From contig NZ_CP102951.1 of assembly GCF_024741815.1 (NCBI RefSeq), positions 5,408,001 to 5,472,000 on the forward strand: a stretch of DNA of 64,000 bases, written 5' to 3'. Position 1 is the first letter of the stretch. Every line of letters starts with the position of its first letter. This stretch comes from Pseudomonas sp. LS1212 (GTDB lineage Bacteria > Pseudomonadota > Gammaproteobacteria > Pseudomonadales > Pseudomonadaceae). Of the stretch, positions 37,037-46,257 are shown piece by piece. A model generated the notes under the pieces. That model made no database searches, had not been told where the DNA came from, and saw only the letters and a program-made list of their open reading frames with translations. The translations under genes and the position numbers were made by a program.

Positions 37037-37798
37037 ATGCGTCGCTTGCTATTCCTACTCATGATGTTCTGCACCCTGCCGGCCTGGTCAGACAGCCTTG
37101 ACCAGCTATATAAGGTGGCCGGCTGGCCAGAACAACGTGCGCATTTCACCGATGCCCTCGATGCGGCCCAGCAACGCTATCGCGATAGCCTGCCGCCTGC
37201 GGTGTTCCAGGCCTTGGTCAACAACAGCAACCAGCGTTTCGCGCCCAAGGCCATGGACAAACGCGCCGAGGAACACCTGCGCAAAAACCTCGCCGACCCG
37301 GCACCCGCCTTGCAGTTCTTCCAGTCGCCGCTGGGTCGCAAGATCGTCGCCGCCGAATTGCTGGCGACCCGGCGTGATCAATTGGCAAAAAATGCCCAGG
37401 GCTTGCCGCAGATCCAGGCCAGCGCCACCCGCGCCCTGCTGATCCGGCACCTGGCCCAGGCCTTGCCTGCTCGTGAGGCGGGTGCCGAAGTCAGCCTGGC
37501 AATCGCCGGTGTGGCCGCTGACAGTCTCAGTCAGATGATCCCTGGCCTGCTGGGCGGCGCCCAGGCCCAGGGCATGCTCGATGGTCAGCGCGCACGGTTG
37601 ATGGAGCAGATCGGCAACGACCTGGACAACACCCTGCTGTATGTCTATCGCGACCTGTCCGACCCGGAACTGGAAGAGTTCGCCAATTTTGCCGAATCCC
37701 CCGAAGGCAAGGCTTACTACAAGGCAGCGCTGGCGGCCATTCGCGCCGGTCTCGCCGTCGGGCAAAGCACTTCGAGCCTGAATCAGTCAGGCAACTGA
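37037..37798 (+). CDS. DUF2059 periplasmic protein
   Basis: 253 residues with a signal peptide (MRRLLFLLMMFCTLPAWS) and an all-helical body. The C-terminal ELEEFANFAESPEGKAYYKA segment is the DUF2059 hallmark; a second similar helix pair (ALQFFQSPLGRKIVAAEL) occurs near residue 95, so the protein holds two related units. Function unknown. Ribosome site AGGAG at good distance fixes the start. Confidence 0.82.
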   Translation: MRRLLFLLMMFCTLPAWSDSLDQLYKVAGWPEQRAHFTDALDAAQQRYRDSLPPAVFQALVNNSNQRFAPKAMDKRAEEHLRKNLADPAPALQFFQSPLGRKIVAAELLATRRDQLAKNAQGLPQIQASATRALLIRHLAQALPAREAGAEVSLAIAGVAADSLSQMIPGLLGGAQAQGMLDGQRARLMEQIGNDLDNTLLYVYRDLSDPELEEFANFAESPEGKAYYKAALAAIRAGLAVGQSTSSLNQSGN

Positions 37799-37801
37799 CG
37801 C

Positions 37802-38803
37802 TCAACCGAAGTGTTGGTCGAGGAAGTCGAAATAACGCGCCCGGATCGCCGGCAGCTCATTGGCCAGGTGATGTCGCGCCTCGGGTAACAGCAAGACCTG
37901 CGGATTGGCGAACTTGTGCTTGAGCACACTCAGGTTGTGCGGCCAGTCCACGGTCATGTCCGCCTGGCCTTGAACGATCAACGGCGTACGCAAACTGCCG
38001 GGCGCCGCCTCGATGCAACCGACCCATTTGATCAGCGCCCCGACCCAGGCGGTCGGCAGGCGTTGCGGTTGCAGCGGATCGGCCTGCAGAAATGGCAAAA
38101 AAGTCGGGTCGTTGGTGTTCTCGCTGAAGCGTCGGGCGATGCCTTTTACGAACGGCTTGAGCAGCCGGTAACTGAGCTTGGACCAGGCCCAGGCACGCGG
38201 CCTGACCAGCGGCGCCAGCAGGATCACCTGCCCCTGCGCCGGGCTATCCTGCCCCTTGTTGAGTAGATGATCGACCACAATGGCGCCACCGGTACTTTGC
38301 CCGAGCAGATGCCAGGGTTGGGGCAGATCCAACGACCTGACTTCGCTGAACAAGGCCTCCAGCACTCGCTGATAATGGGCGAAGTCCAGGATGCTGGCGC
38401 GCTCGCCACTCGACAGGCCATGGCCGGGCAGGTCGCAGGAAACCACGGCAAACCCGCGCTCCAGTGCCCAATCGACCACATGCCGGTACAGGCCCATATG
38501 GTCGTAGAAGCCATGCAACAAAAACAACGTCGCAATGGGGGCTCGCGGGCGCCAGACCTGGCCGACCACCTCATACCCTGCGACATCGAAGCGGCCAAGC
38601 CAACTCTGAGCCCTGACTTTACACTCTGGCAGGTCCAACCCATAAAAGCGCTGATAGGCCTGCCCCTGTTGCGACAGCGGCTGCATGGCAGCCAACGGCG
38701 CCAGGCTGGCGCGCAAGGTGTCGGGCTGGAACGTCACATACATATAGGCTTCCAATCCATGGCGCAGGGCGCCCGATTCAAGGGACAGTCCTGTGATATT
38801 CAT
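37802..38803 (-). CDS. Alpha/beta hydrolase, monoacylglycerol-lipase-like
   Basis: 333 residues. Catalytic serine S170 in GQSTGG, oxyanion HGFYDH near 97, aspartate in VQGQADMTVDWP and histidine in EARHHLANE: the serine hydrolase layout of lysophospholipase/monoglyceride lipases. No signal peptide. A second start (residue 21) is possible. Convergent with the DUF2059 gene (3 bases between). Confidence 0.82.
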   Translation of the reverse strand: MNITGLSLESGALRHGLEAYMYVTFQPDTLRASLAPLAAMQPLSQQGQAYQRFYGLDLPECKVRAQSWLGRFDVAGYEVVGQVWRPRAPIATLFLLHGFYDHMGLYRHVVDWALERGFAVVSCDLPGHGLSSGERASILDFAHYQRVLEALFSEVRSLDLPQPWHLLGQSTGGAIVVDHLLNKGQDSPAQGQVILLAPLVRPRAWAWSKLSYRLLKPFVKGIARRFSENTNDPTFLPFLQADPLQPQRLPTAWVGALIKWVGCIEAAPGSLRTPLIVQGQADMTVDWPHNLSVLKHKFANPQVLLLPEARHHLANELPAIRARYFDFLDQHFG

Positions 38804-38854
38804 CTGTCCGCGCAAGCATGGCAAGCTAGTCGCCCCGTTCCGGATCGACAGCGC

Positions 38855-39427
38855 ATGCCCCTGCCCCGCCGCAAGACCTTTATCGCCAGCCTGTTCGCCC
38901 TGCTTTGCGCCACTGGGCTATGGGCCGCCTACGATTGGTTCCAGAGCCGCTATATCCGCCCCTTCGACAATCAGACGGCGCTGTTTTCCGGCGACATGCT
39001 CAGCCTGCCCGCCGAGCTGGCCGGGCCAGGGCCGATCCGGCTTGTGCATTTCTGGGACCCGGCCTGCCCCTGCAACGTCGGCAACCAGCAGCACCTGGGT
39101 AAGCTGATCGAGCATTTCGCCCCACAAGGCGTGGCCTTCTATGCCGTGCAAAAGCCGGGTACTCACGGCCAGCTGCCTGCCAACCTCGGCACGCTCAAGC
39201 CCCTGCCCGGCCTGCCCGGCTCAGAACACCTGCCCGCCAGCCCCGCAGTCGCCATCTGGGACCGCAATGGCCGGCTGGCGTACTTCGGCCCCTACAGCGA
39301 AGGGGCGACCTGTAACTCCAGCAATAGCTTTATCGAGCCGATCCTGCAGGCGCTCAGCGAAGGGCGCCCGGTCAATGCTACCCACACATTGGCAGTGGGT
39401 TGCTATTGTCCTTGGCAAACCAAGTGA
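38855..39427 (+). CDS. DUF6436 thioredoxin-fold protein
   Basis: 190 residues with an N-terminal membrane helix or signal (TFIASLFALLCATGLWAA) and a thioredoxin-like domain. The usual CxxC is replaced by CPC in FWDPACPCNVGN, with another pair near the end (VGCYCPW) and one cysteine in EGATCNSS. Probably a periplasmic thiol protein; function unknown. It ends 12 bases before the acylase gene, suggesting co-expression and perhaps help in folding or sensing for that periplasmic enzyme. Confidence 0.75.
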   Translation: MPLPRRKTFIASLFALLCATGLWAAYDWFQSRYIRPFDNQTALFSGDMLSLPAELAGPGPIRLVHFWDPACPCNVGNQQHLGKLIEHFAPQGVAFYAVQKPGTHGQLPANLGTLKPLPGLPGSEHLPASPAVAIWDRNGRLAYFGPYSEGATCNSSNSFIEPILQALSEGRPVNATHTLAVGCYCPWQTK

Positions 39428-39439
39428 CAAGGAGTTCAA

Positions 39440-41830
39440 ATGAAGCGCCGGTTGACCGCTCTCGTCATCGTCACAGCGGCCATCGCCGCCGGCGGAGTTA
39501 CCTGGTATGTGCAAAGCAAACTGCCCACCCGCGACGGCGAAGTGGTCATTGCTCAGTTGCAGGCACCGGTCAGCGTGCGCTACGACGCCCGCGGCGTGCC
39601 GCATATCCAGGCGCAGAACGAGGCTGACCTGTATCGCGCGCTCGGTTATGTGCATGCCCAGGACCGTTTGTTCCAGATGGAGGTCATGCGCCGCCTGGCC
39701 CGTGGTGAGCTGGCCGAGGTGCTGGGCGCCAGGATGGTCGACACCGACCGATTGTTCCGCAGCCTGCGCATCCGCGAACAGGCAAAGGTTGTTGCCGACC
39801 GTCAGGTCAAGCAATCCCCGGCCTGGAAGGCGCTGCAAGCCTATCTGGAGGGCGTGAACGCCTGGCAGGACACGCATCCCCGGCCGCTGGAGTTCGATGC
39901 CCTCTGTATCCCCAGCCGGCCTTTCACCGCCGAAGACACCATCAGCATCGCCGGCTACATGGCCTACAGCTTTGCTGCTGCCTTTCGCACAGAACCCCTG
40001 CTGACTTACATCCGCGACCAGCTGGGCGCCGATTACCTGAAAGTCTTCGACCTGGATTGGCACCCACTAGGCGTCCTGCAATCGGCCGTCAGCTTGAGCG
40101 CAAGCGACTGGAGAAGCCTGAATGCCCTTGCCCATCTGAGCGAGCAGGCCATGATCGAGGCCGGCTTGCCGCAATTCGAAGGCAGCAATGCCTGGGCTGT
40201 CTCGGGCAGCCGTACTCGCAGTGGCAAGCCATTGCTGGCCGGTGACCCGCACATCCGATTTGCCGTGCCTGCGATCTGGTACGAGGCCCGATTGTCGGCA
40301 CCCGGCTTCGAGCTGTATGGCTATCACCAGGCGCTCAACCCGTTCGCGTCACTGGGGCACAACCTGGACTTTGGCTGGAGCCTGACCATGTTCCAGAACG
40401 ACGACGTCGATTTGATTGCCGAAAAGGTCAACCCGGAAAATCCCGAACAGGTCTGGTATCACGGCCAATGGGTTGACATGACCCACAGCGAACAGCAGAT
40501 CCTGGTGAAGAACGCCGACCCCGTCACCGTTACCCTGCGTCGGTCCCCTCACGGCCCGATCGTCAATGACGTGGTGGGGCCCAATGCCGGGACCACGCCG
40601 ATCGCCCTGTGGTGGTCGTTCCTGGAAACCGAGAACCCGATCCTCGACGGTTTTTACCAGATCAACCGCGCCGACAGCCTGGAGAAAATGCGCGATGCAG
40701 CGGCGAAGGTCCAGTCGCCCGGCCTGAACCTGGTCTGGGCCAATGCCCGTGGCGACATCGGCTGGTGGGCCGCGGCGCAGTTGCCGATCCGTCCGGCCGG
40801 CGTCAACCCGGCATTCATCCTCGACGGCAGTACGTCTGACGCGGATAAACAAGGCTTCTACCCGTTCAGCGCCAACCCCCAGGAAGAAAACCCCGCACGC
40901 GGCTACATCGTTTCGGCAAATTTCCAGCCTGTGTCGCCTACTGGCATGGAGATCCCGGGCTATTACAACCTGGCAGATCGCGGCCAACAACTGAATCAGC
41001 AACTGGGCGACAGCAGCGTGAAGTGGGACCTGCAAAACAGCCAGCAACTGCAACTGGGGACGCTCTCCGCCTATGGCCCGAGAACCCTTGCGCCACTGCT
41101 GCCGGTATTGCGTGAAGTGGTGCAAGAACCCGCCGAGAAAGAGCTTCTGGAGCAACTGGTGGCCTGGCAAGGCGACTACCCGCTGGACTCGGTGAGCGCA
41201 ACCCTGTTCAACCAGTTCCTTTTTGCATTGAGCCGGGCGGCGATGCGCGACGAACTGGGCGATGCGCTTTTCGAAACGCTGCTTTCGACCCGTGCGATCG
41301 ATGCGGCCCTGCCACGCCTGGCGGCAGATGCCAGCTCACCCTGGTGGGATGAGCACGGCTCGCCGAGACACGGAAACCGCGCCGAGGCAGTCAAGCGCGC
41401 CTGGAAAGACAGCATCGCTCACTTGAACAAAACCCTGGGCAAGAATCCTGCCGACTGGAAATGGGGCAAGGCCCATACCCTGACCCACAACCACCCGCTG
41501 GGCACCCAGAAGCCACTGAACCTGTTGTTCGACGTCGGGCCATTCGCAGCGCCGGGCAGCCATGAAGTACCGAACAACCTGTCGGCCAGGATCGGTCCGG
41601 CCCCCTGGCCTGTGACCTATGGGCCATCGGCACGCAGGCTGATCGACTTCGCCGACCCGGCGCATGCCTTGACCATCAATCCGGTGGGGCAAAGCGGGGT
41701 GCGCTTCGACCGGCATTATGCCGATCAGGCGCGGATGTATATCGAAGGGGAGTATCAGCGGGCGCTGATGGAGGAGGCGGATGTGGCTGCGGGTACGGTG
41801 AGCACTTTGAAGTTAGTGCCTGGTCAGTGA
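39440..41830 (+). CDS. hacB: Penicillin-acylase-family N-terminal nucleophile hydrolase (HacB-like)
   Basis: 796 residues, signal peptide or anchor at 5-24, so periplasmic. It is made as one chain that cuts itself at G248-S249 in EGSNAWAVSG; S249 then becomes the N-terminal nucleophile of the large subunit. The catalytic asparagine region HTLTHNHPLGTQ lies later. Position directly beside spuH equals PA0305, which encodes the acyl-homoserine-lactone acylase HacB in P. aeruginosa. That gives the best guess of substrate, but other members act on beta-lactams or peptides. Confidence 0.82.
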   Translation: MKRRLTALVIVTAAIAAGGVTWYVQSKLPTRDGEVVIAQLQAPVSVRYDARGVPHIQAQNEADLYRALGYVHAQDRLFQMEVMRRLARGELAEVLGARMVDTDRLFRSLRIREQAKVVADRQVKQSPAWKALQAYLEGVNAWQDTHPRPLEFDALCIPSRPFTAEDTISIAGYMAYSFAAAFRTEPLLTYIRDQLGADYLKVFDLDWHPLGVLQSAVSLSASDWRSLNALAHLSEQAMIEAGLPQFEGSNAWAVSGSRTRSGKPLLAGDPHIRFAVPAIWYEARLSAPGFELYGYHQALNPFASLGHNLDFGWSLTMFQNDDVDLIAEKVNPENPEQVWYHGQWVDMTHSEQQILVKNADPVTVTLRRSPHGPIVNDVVGPNAGTTPIALWWSFLETENPILDGFYQINRADSLEKMRDAAAKVQSPGLNLVWANARGDIGWWAAAQLPIRPAGVNPAFILDGSTSDADKQGFYPFSANPQEENPARGYIVSANFQPVSPTGMEIPGYYNLADRGQQLNQQLGDSSVKWDLQNSQQLQLGTLSAYGPRTLAPLLPVLREVVQEPAEKELLEQLVAWQGDYPLDSVSATLFNQFLFALSRAAMRDELGDALFETLLSTRAIDAALPRLAADASSPWWDEHGSPRHGNRAEAVKRAWKDSIAHLNKTLGKNPADWKWGKAHTLTHNHPLGTQKPLNLLFDVGPFAAPGSHEVPNNLSARIGPAPWPVTYGPSARRLIDFADPAHALTINPVGQSGVRFDRHYADQARMYIEGEYQRALMEEADVAAGTVSTLKLVPGQ

Positions 41831-41938
41831 TACCGCTACCGCGGGCAAGCGGAACGCCGCCCGGCCCTCTCCTACAAAGGATCACGCAGTCCCTGTAGGA
41901 GAGGGCCGGGCGGCGTTCCGCTTGCCCGCGATGAGGCC
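41830..41938. repeat. REP doublet of the enlarged type
   Basis: Arms GCGGGCAAGCGGAACGCCGC... and the facing GGCGTTCCGCTTGCCCGCG form a long inverted repeat between hacB and spuH. The core differs slightly (CTCTCCTACA) from the classical CTCCCACA. Confidence 0.8.
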
Positions 41939-41946
41939 CGAAAACT

Positions 41947-42837
41947 TTACACCGACACAGGCGCCGCAGCCCGACGCGCATCCGGTTGCTTCCACGAATC
42001 GGCAGCGCTTTCTTCGATCGCCTGCTGGATAGCGCGACGACGACGCTCTTCGGCCTGACGGCTGAAGTACCAGACCAGGAAGGTGACGAAGGAAACCGCC
42101 AGCAGGATCAAACTGGCCACCGCGTTGATCTCCGGCTTCACACCCAACCGCACGGCCGAGAAGACTTCCATCGGCAAGGTGGTCGAGCCCGGCCCGGAAA
42201 CGAAGCTGGCCAACACCAGGTCGTCCAGTGACAGGGCAAAGGACATCATGCCACCGGCCGCCAGCGACGGCGCGATCATCGGGATGGTGATCAAGAAGAA
42301 CACCTTCCACGGCCGCGCGCCGAGATCCATGGCCGCCTCTTCGATGGACAGGTCCAGCTCACGCAGACGCGCCGAGACCACCACCGCCACATAAGCGGCA
42401 CAGAACGTGGTGTGCGCGATCCAGATCGTGACGATGCCGCGCTCCTGCGGCCAGCCGATCATCTGCGCCATGGCCACGAACAACAGCAACAGCGACAGAC
42501 CGGTGATCACCTCGGGCATGACCAGGGGCGCGGTGACCAGGCCACCGAACAGCGTGCGGCCCTTGAAGCGGGTCACCCGGGTCAGGACGAAGGCGGCCAG
42601 CGTGCCCAGCGCCACGGCCGCAATGGCCGTGTAGCAGGCGATTTCCAGCGAGCGAACCACCGAGCCCATCAGTTGGCTGTTGTCGAGCAGGCCGACATAC
42701 CACTTCACCGACCAGCCGCCCCAGACCGTCACCAGCTTGGAAGCGTTGAACGAGTAGATCACCAGGATCAGCATCGGCAGGTAAATGAACAACAACCCCA
42801 GCACCAGCATCAGGTTGGAGAAACTGAAACGCTTCAT
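41947..42837 (-). CDS. spuH: Polyamine ABC transporter permease
   Basis: 296 residues, six membrane helices, PotI-type. The permease coupling motif EAAMDLGARPWKVFFLITIP is present. Last gene of the spu block; its ATG overlaps the spuG stop in an ATGA. Works with SpuG as the inner-membrane channel for putrescine and spermidine. The C-terminus is somewhat extended and charged. Confidence 0.93.
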   Translation of the reverse strand: MKRFSFSNLMLVLGLLFIYLPMLILVIYSFNASKLVTVWGGWSVKWYVGLLDNSQLMGSVVRSLEIACYTAIAAVALGTLAAFVLTRVTRFKGRTLFGGLVTAPLVMPEVITGLSLLLLFVAMAQMIGWPQERGIVTIWIAHTTFCAAYVAVVVSARLRELDLSIEEAAMDLGARPWKVFFLITIPMIAPSLAAGGMMSFALSLDDLVLASFVSGPGSTTLPMEVFSAVRLGVKPEINAVASLILLAVSFVTFLVWYFSRQAEERRRRAIQQAIEESAADSWKQPDARRAAAPVSV

Positions 42838-43754
42838 GCCCTGCCCTCCATCTCTTTGGCCTGACTACGGTTGAAGAGCAGGATCGGCACGATCAGAATC
42901 GCCAGCATCACCACCGCCAGGGCAGACGCCACCGGCCAGTCACGGTTGTTGAAGAACTCTTGCCACAACACTTTACCGATCATCAGGGTTTCCGGACCGC
43001 CGAGCAGTTCCGGGATAACGAACTCACCCACCACCGGAATGAATACCAGCATGCAGCCGGCAATGATGCCGTTCCTGGACAGCGGCACGGTGATCTTCCA
43101 GAAACTGTTGAAGGTGCTTGAGCCCAGGTCCGACGCCGCTTCGAGCAGGCTCTGGTCATGCTTGACCAGGTTGGCGTACAGCGGCAGGATCATGAACGGC
43201 AGGTAGGAATAGACCACGCCGATATAGACCGCCAGGTTGGTGTTGAGGATCTGCAAGGGCTGATCGATCAACCCCAGCCACATCAGGAAAGCATTGAGCA
43301 GGCCGTTATTGCTGAGGATCCCCATCCAGGCGTACACGCGAATCAGGATGGCCGTCCAGGTCGGCATCATGATCAGCAGCAGCAGGACTGTCTGCCGTTC
43401 CGGGCGCGCCCTGGCAATGGCGTAAGCCATCGGATAGCCGATCAACAGGCACAAGATGGTGCTGAAGAAGGCCATATTCAACGAGCCGAGGTACGCCGAG
43501 ATATACAGCTCGTCGTCGCCCAGCAGCGCGTAGTTGGCCAGGTTGAGCACCAGCTCGACTTTCTGTTCGACGTAGCTGTAGATCTCGGTGTACGGCGGAA
43601 TGGCCACGTCGGCTTCGGCGAAGCTGATCTTCAGGACAATGAAGAACGGCAACATGAAGAACATGAACAGCCAGAGAAATGGCACGCCGATCACAAATTG
43701 GCGCCCGCCGGGCGTTATTCGTTCCAACGCACGTTTGAGTTTTCGAATTTTCAT
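42834..43754 (-). CDS. spuG: Polyamine ABC transporter permease
   Basis: 306 residues, six membrane helices, PotH-type, with coupling motif EAASDLGSSTFNSFWKITVP. The start at MKIRKLKRALERI overlaps the spuF stop as ATGA; the frame is open for 39 more codons but these lie inside spuF. Confidence 0.93.
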   Translation of the reverse strand: MKIRKLKRALERITPGGRQFVIGVPFLWLFMFFMLPFFIVLKISFAEADVAIPPYTEIYSYVEQKVELVLNLANYALLGDDELYISAYLGSLNMAFFSTILCLLIGYPMAYAIARARPERQTVLLLLIMMPTWTAILIRVYAWMGILSNNGLLNAFLMWLGLIDQPLQILNTNLAVYIGVVYSYLPFMILPLYANLVKHDQSLLEAASDLGSSTFNSFWKITVPLSRNGIIAGCMLVFIPVVGEFVIPELLGGPETLMIGKVLWQEFFNNRDWPVASALAVVMLAILIVPILLFNRSQAKEMEGRA

Positions 43755-44893
43755 GAGCGCAGCACCACGCCGCTGTCGTCTTCCCACCAAACATAGACCT
43801 GATCGTCCCAGGTAGGACGGGTACCACGGCGCTCGGCGTTGGCCACGAAGGACTGCACCAGCTTGCCGCATGGCAACTCGACGTGGAACACCGAGTGACC
43901 GCCCAGGTAGGCGATATCGTGAACCTTGCCGCGCGACCAGTTGTGTTCGGTGGTGGGCTGCTCGGTGGTCACCAGCAGTTTTTCCGGACGGATCGCGTAG
44001 GTGATCTTCTTGTCCTGCACCGATGTGCTCACGCCGTGGCCGACGTAGATATTGCGCTCCAGCTCAGGGCTGGCGATCAGTGCATGGCCTTCGGCATCGT
44101 CGACCACTTCGCCGTCGAACAGGTTGACGTTACCGATGAATTCGCAGACCAGGCGGCTGGTCGGGGTTTCGTAGATATCAATGGGGCTGCCGATCTGGGC
44201 GATCCAGCCCAGGTGCATGATGGCGATGCGCTGGGCCATGGTCATGGCCTCTTCCTGGTCGTGGGTCACCATCACGCAGGTCACACCGACCCGCTCGATG
44301 ATTTCGACTAGTTCCAGCTGCATCTGCGAGCGCAGCTTCTTGTCCAGGGCACCCATCGGCTCGTCGAGCAGCAACAGCTTCGGACGCTTGGCCAACGAGC
44401 GGGCCAGGGCCACACGCTGACGCTGGCCACCGGAGAGCTGGTGCGGCTTGCGCTTGGCGTACTGGCTCATCTGTACCAGCTTGAGCATCTCGGCCACGCG
44501 TGCATCGACTTCGGCTGCCGGAATCTTGTCCTGCTTGAGGCCGAAGGCAATGTTCTGCGCCACGGTCATGTGTGGAAACAGCGCATAGGACTGGAACATC
44601 ATGTTGATCGGCCGCTCGTAAGGCGGCATATCGGTGATGTCTACGCCATCGAGGAAGATTCGGCCTTCGGTTGGCCGCTCGAAACCGGCCAGCATGCGCA
44701 GCAAGGTGGATTTACCCGAGCCGGAGCCGCCGAGCAGGGCGAAGATCTCACCCTTGTTGATTTGCAGGGACACATCGTCCACGGCAATCGTCTCGTCGAA
44801 CTTCTTCGTGACCCGGTCGATTTTGACCAGCACCTGTTTAGGTTGCTGGTCGCCCTCGAGGGCTTTCTTATAGGCGCCGGAGGCAACTGCCAT
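43751..44893 (-). CDS. spuF: Polyamine ABC transporter ATPase
   Basis: 380 residues, PotG/PotA-type. Walker A GGSGSGKST, signature LSGGQRQRVALARSLA, Walker B LLLLDEPMGALD, then a C-terminal TOBE domain. Start at MAVASGAYKKAL after GGGAG; an ATG-like start six codons earlier lacks a site. Powers uptake through SpuGH. Confidence 0.93.
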   Translation of the reverse strand: MAVASGAYKKALEGDQQPKQVLVKIDRVTKKFDETIAVDDVSLQINKGEIFALLGGSGSGKSTLLRMLAGFERPTEGRIFLDGVDITDMPPYERPINMMFQSYALFPHMTVAQNIAFGLKQDKIPAAEVDARVAEMLKLVQMSQYAKRKPHQLSGGQRQRVALARSLAKRPKLLLLDEPMGALDKKLRSQMQLELVEIIERVGVTCVMVTHDQEEAMTMAQRIAIMHLGWIAQIGSPIDIYETPTSRLVCEFIGNVNLFDGEVVDDAEGHALIASPELERNIYVGHGVSTSVQDKKITYAIRPEKLLVTTEQPTTEHNWSRGKVHDIAYLGGHSVFHVELPCGKLVQSFVANAERRGTRPTWDDQVYVWWEDDSGVVLRS

Positions 44894-44948
44894 TAACGAA
44901 ACTCCCAACAAATTTGCAGCCCGCCCAACAGGGGCGGACCTTGGATAT

Positions 44949-46043
44949 TTATTTGCCCGACTTGACCTTGGTCCAGCTGCGGGTCATTAAGCGCTGCACC
45001 TTGGGTGGCAATTCAGAGTTGACGTAGAGCTTGTCCAGCACCTCTTGCGGCGGGTACACCGCTTTGTCGGTCCGTACCGTCTGATCCATCAGTTCGCCAG
45101 CCTTTGGGTTGGGGTTGGCATAACCGACATAGTCGCTGACCTTGGCGATCACCTCAGGCTGCAGCAGATAGTTGATGAAGGCATGGGCCTCTTTGACATT
45201 GCTGGCGTCACGCGGAATCGCCAGCGTGTCGAACCAGAGGTTGCCGCCCTCCTTGGGAATCACATACGCCACAGTCACGCCCTTGCCGGCTTCGGCAGCG
45301 CGCGCCCTGGCCTGGAATACATCGCCGGAAAAACCGGCGGCCACGCAGATATCGCCATTGGCCAGGTCGGTGATGTATTTGGATGAACTGAAGTAGGTGA
45401 CGTAAGGCCGCACAGCCAGGAGCTTGGCCTCGGCTTTCTTGTAGTCCACTTCGTTCGTACTGTTGGGATCAAGCCCCATGTAGTTGAGCACGGCCGGTAG
45501 CATCTCATCGCCGGAGTCCAGGAAGGCAACCCCGCACTTGGAGAGCTTCTTGATGTTCTCCGGCTCGAAGAGCATGGCCCAGGAGTCGATCTTGTCGGTG
45601 CCCAGCACGGCCTTGACCTTCTCGACGTTGTAGCCGATGCCGTTGCTGCCCCACAGATAAGGCACGGCGTACTGATTACCCGGATCGTTCCTTTCCAGGC
45701 GCTTGAGTAGCGCCGGGTCGAGGTTCTGCCAGTTGGGCAGCTGCGACTTGTCGAGCTTCTGGAAGGCACCCGCCTTGATCTGCTTTCCCAGGAAATGGTT
45801 GGAAGGCACCACCACGTCATACCCGGTATGACCGGCGAGCAACTTGCCTTCCAGGGTTTCATTGGAGTCGAAAACGTCATACACCGGCTTGGTGCCCGTG
45901 GCCTTCTGGAAATCCGCGAGCGTGGTCTCTCCGATGTAATCGGACCAGTTATAAATATGCACGGTAGGCGCGGCTTGCACGGCGACTGCCAGTGTCAGAC
46001 CCGCGCCAGCCAGCATGGCCTTGCGAAACAAAAAAATGAACAC
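44949..46043 (-). CDS. spuE: Polyamine-binding periplasmic protein (spermidine-type position)
   Basis: 364 residues, signal peptide (LAGAGLTLAVAVQA), PotF-like. The ligand pocket elements VHIYNWSDYIGE, YDVFDSNETLEGKL and SKYITDLANGDICVAAGFSGDV are present. The start codon is GTG, or less likely the ATG nine codons later. By position it is SpuE, which in P. aeruginosa prefers spermidine while SpuD prefers putrescine. 214 bases separate it from spuD and include a hairpin at 46190-46206. Confidence 0.9.
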   Translation of the reverse strand: MFIFLFRKAMLAGAGLTLAVAVQAAPTVHIYNWSDYIGETTLADFQKATGTKPVYDVFDSNETLEGKLLAGHTGYDVVVPSNHFLGKQIKAGAFQKLDKSQLPNWQNLDPALLKRLERNDPGNQYAVPYLWGSNGIGYNVEKVKAVLGTDKIDSWAMLFEPENIKKLSKCGVAFLDSGDEMLPAVLNYMGLDPNSTNEVDYKKAEAKLLAVRPYVTYFSSSKYITDLANGDICVAAGFSGDVFQARARAAEAGKGVTVAYVIPKEGGNLWFDTLAIPRDASNVKEAHAFINYLLQPEVIAKVSDYVGYANPNPKAGELMDQTVRTDKAVYPPQEVLDKLYVNSELPPKVQRLMTRSWTKVKSGK

Positions 46044-46189
46044 GTGGGAGGTCCTCTCAATAGTGCCCGTGTCAGACGGCAGCAGAACTGCCGGACAACA
46101 AAACCGGCGCGCAACTTACCTTCGACAAACCCATCCAGCAAAACTTTCTGTCATTTAACTTCCTGTAACCCTTGCCGCAGACCATCTCA

Positions 46190-46206
46190 GGCCCGCGTTG
46201 CGGGCC
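46190..46206. other. Hairpin between spuD and spuE
   Basis: GGCCCGC-GTT-GCGGGCC, a perfect 7-bp stem with no T-run. It may stabilise the upstream spuD transcript end, giving more of that binding protein than of the downstream genes. Confidence 0.5.
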
Positions 46207-46257
46207 AACTGGTGCGCCATTGCGACAGCCTGACGGCAGGGGCTACAGGTTGCGCAC

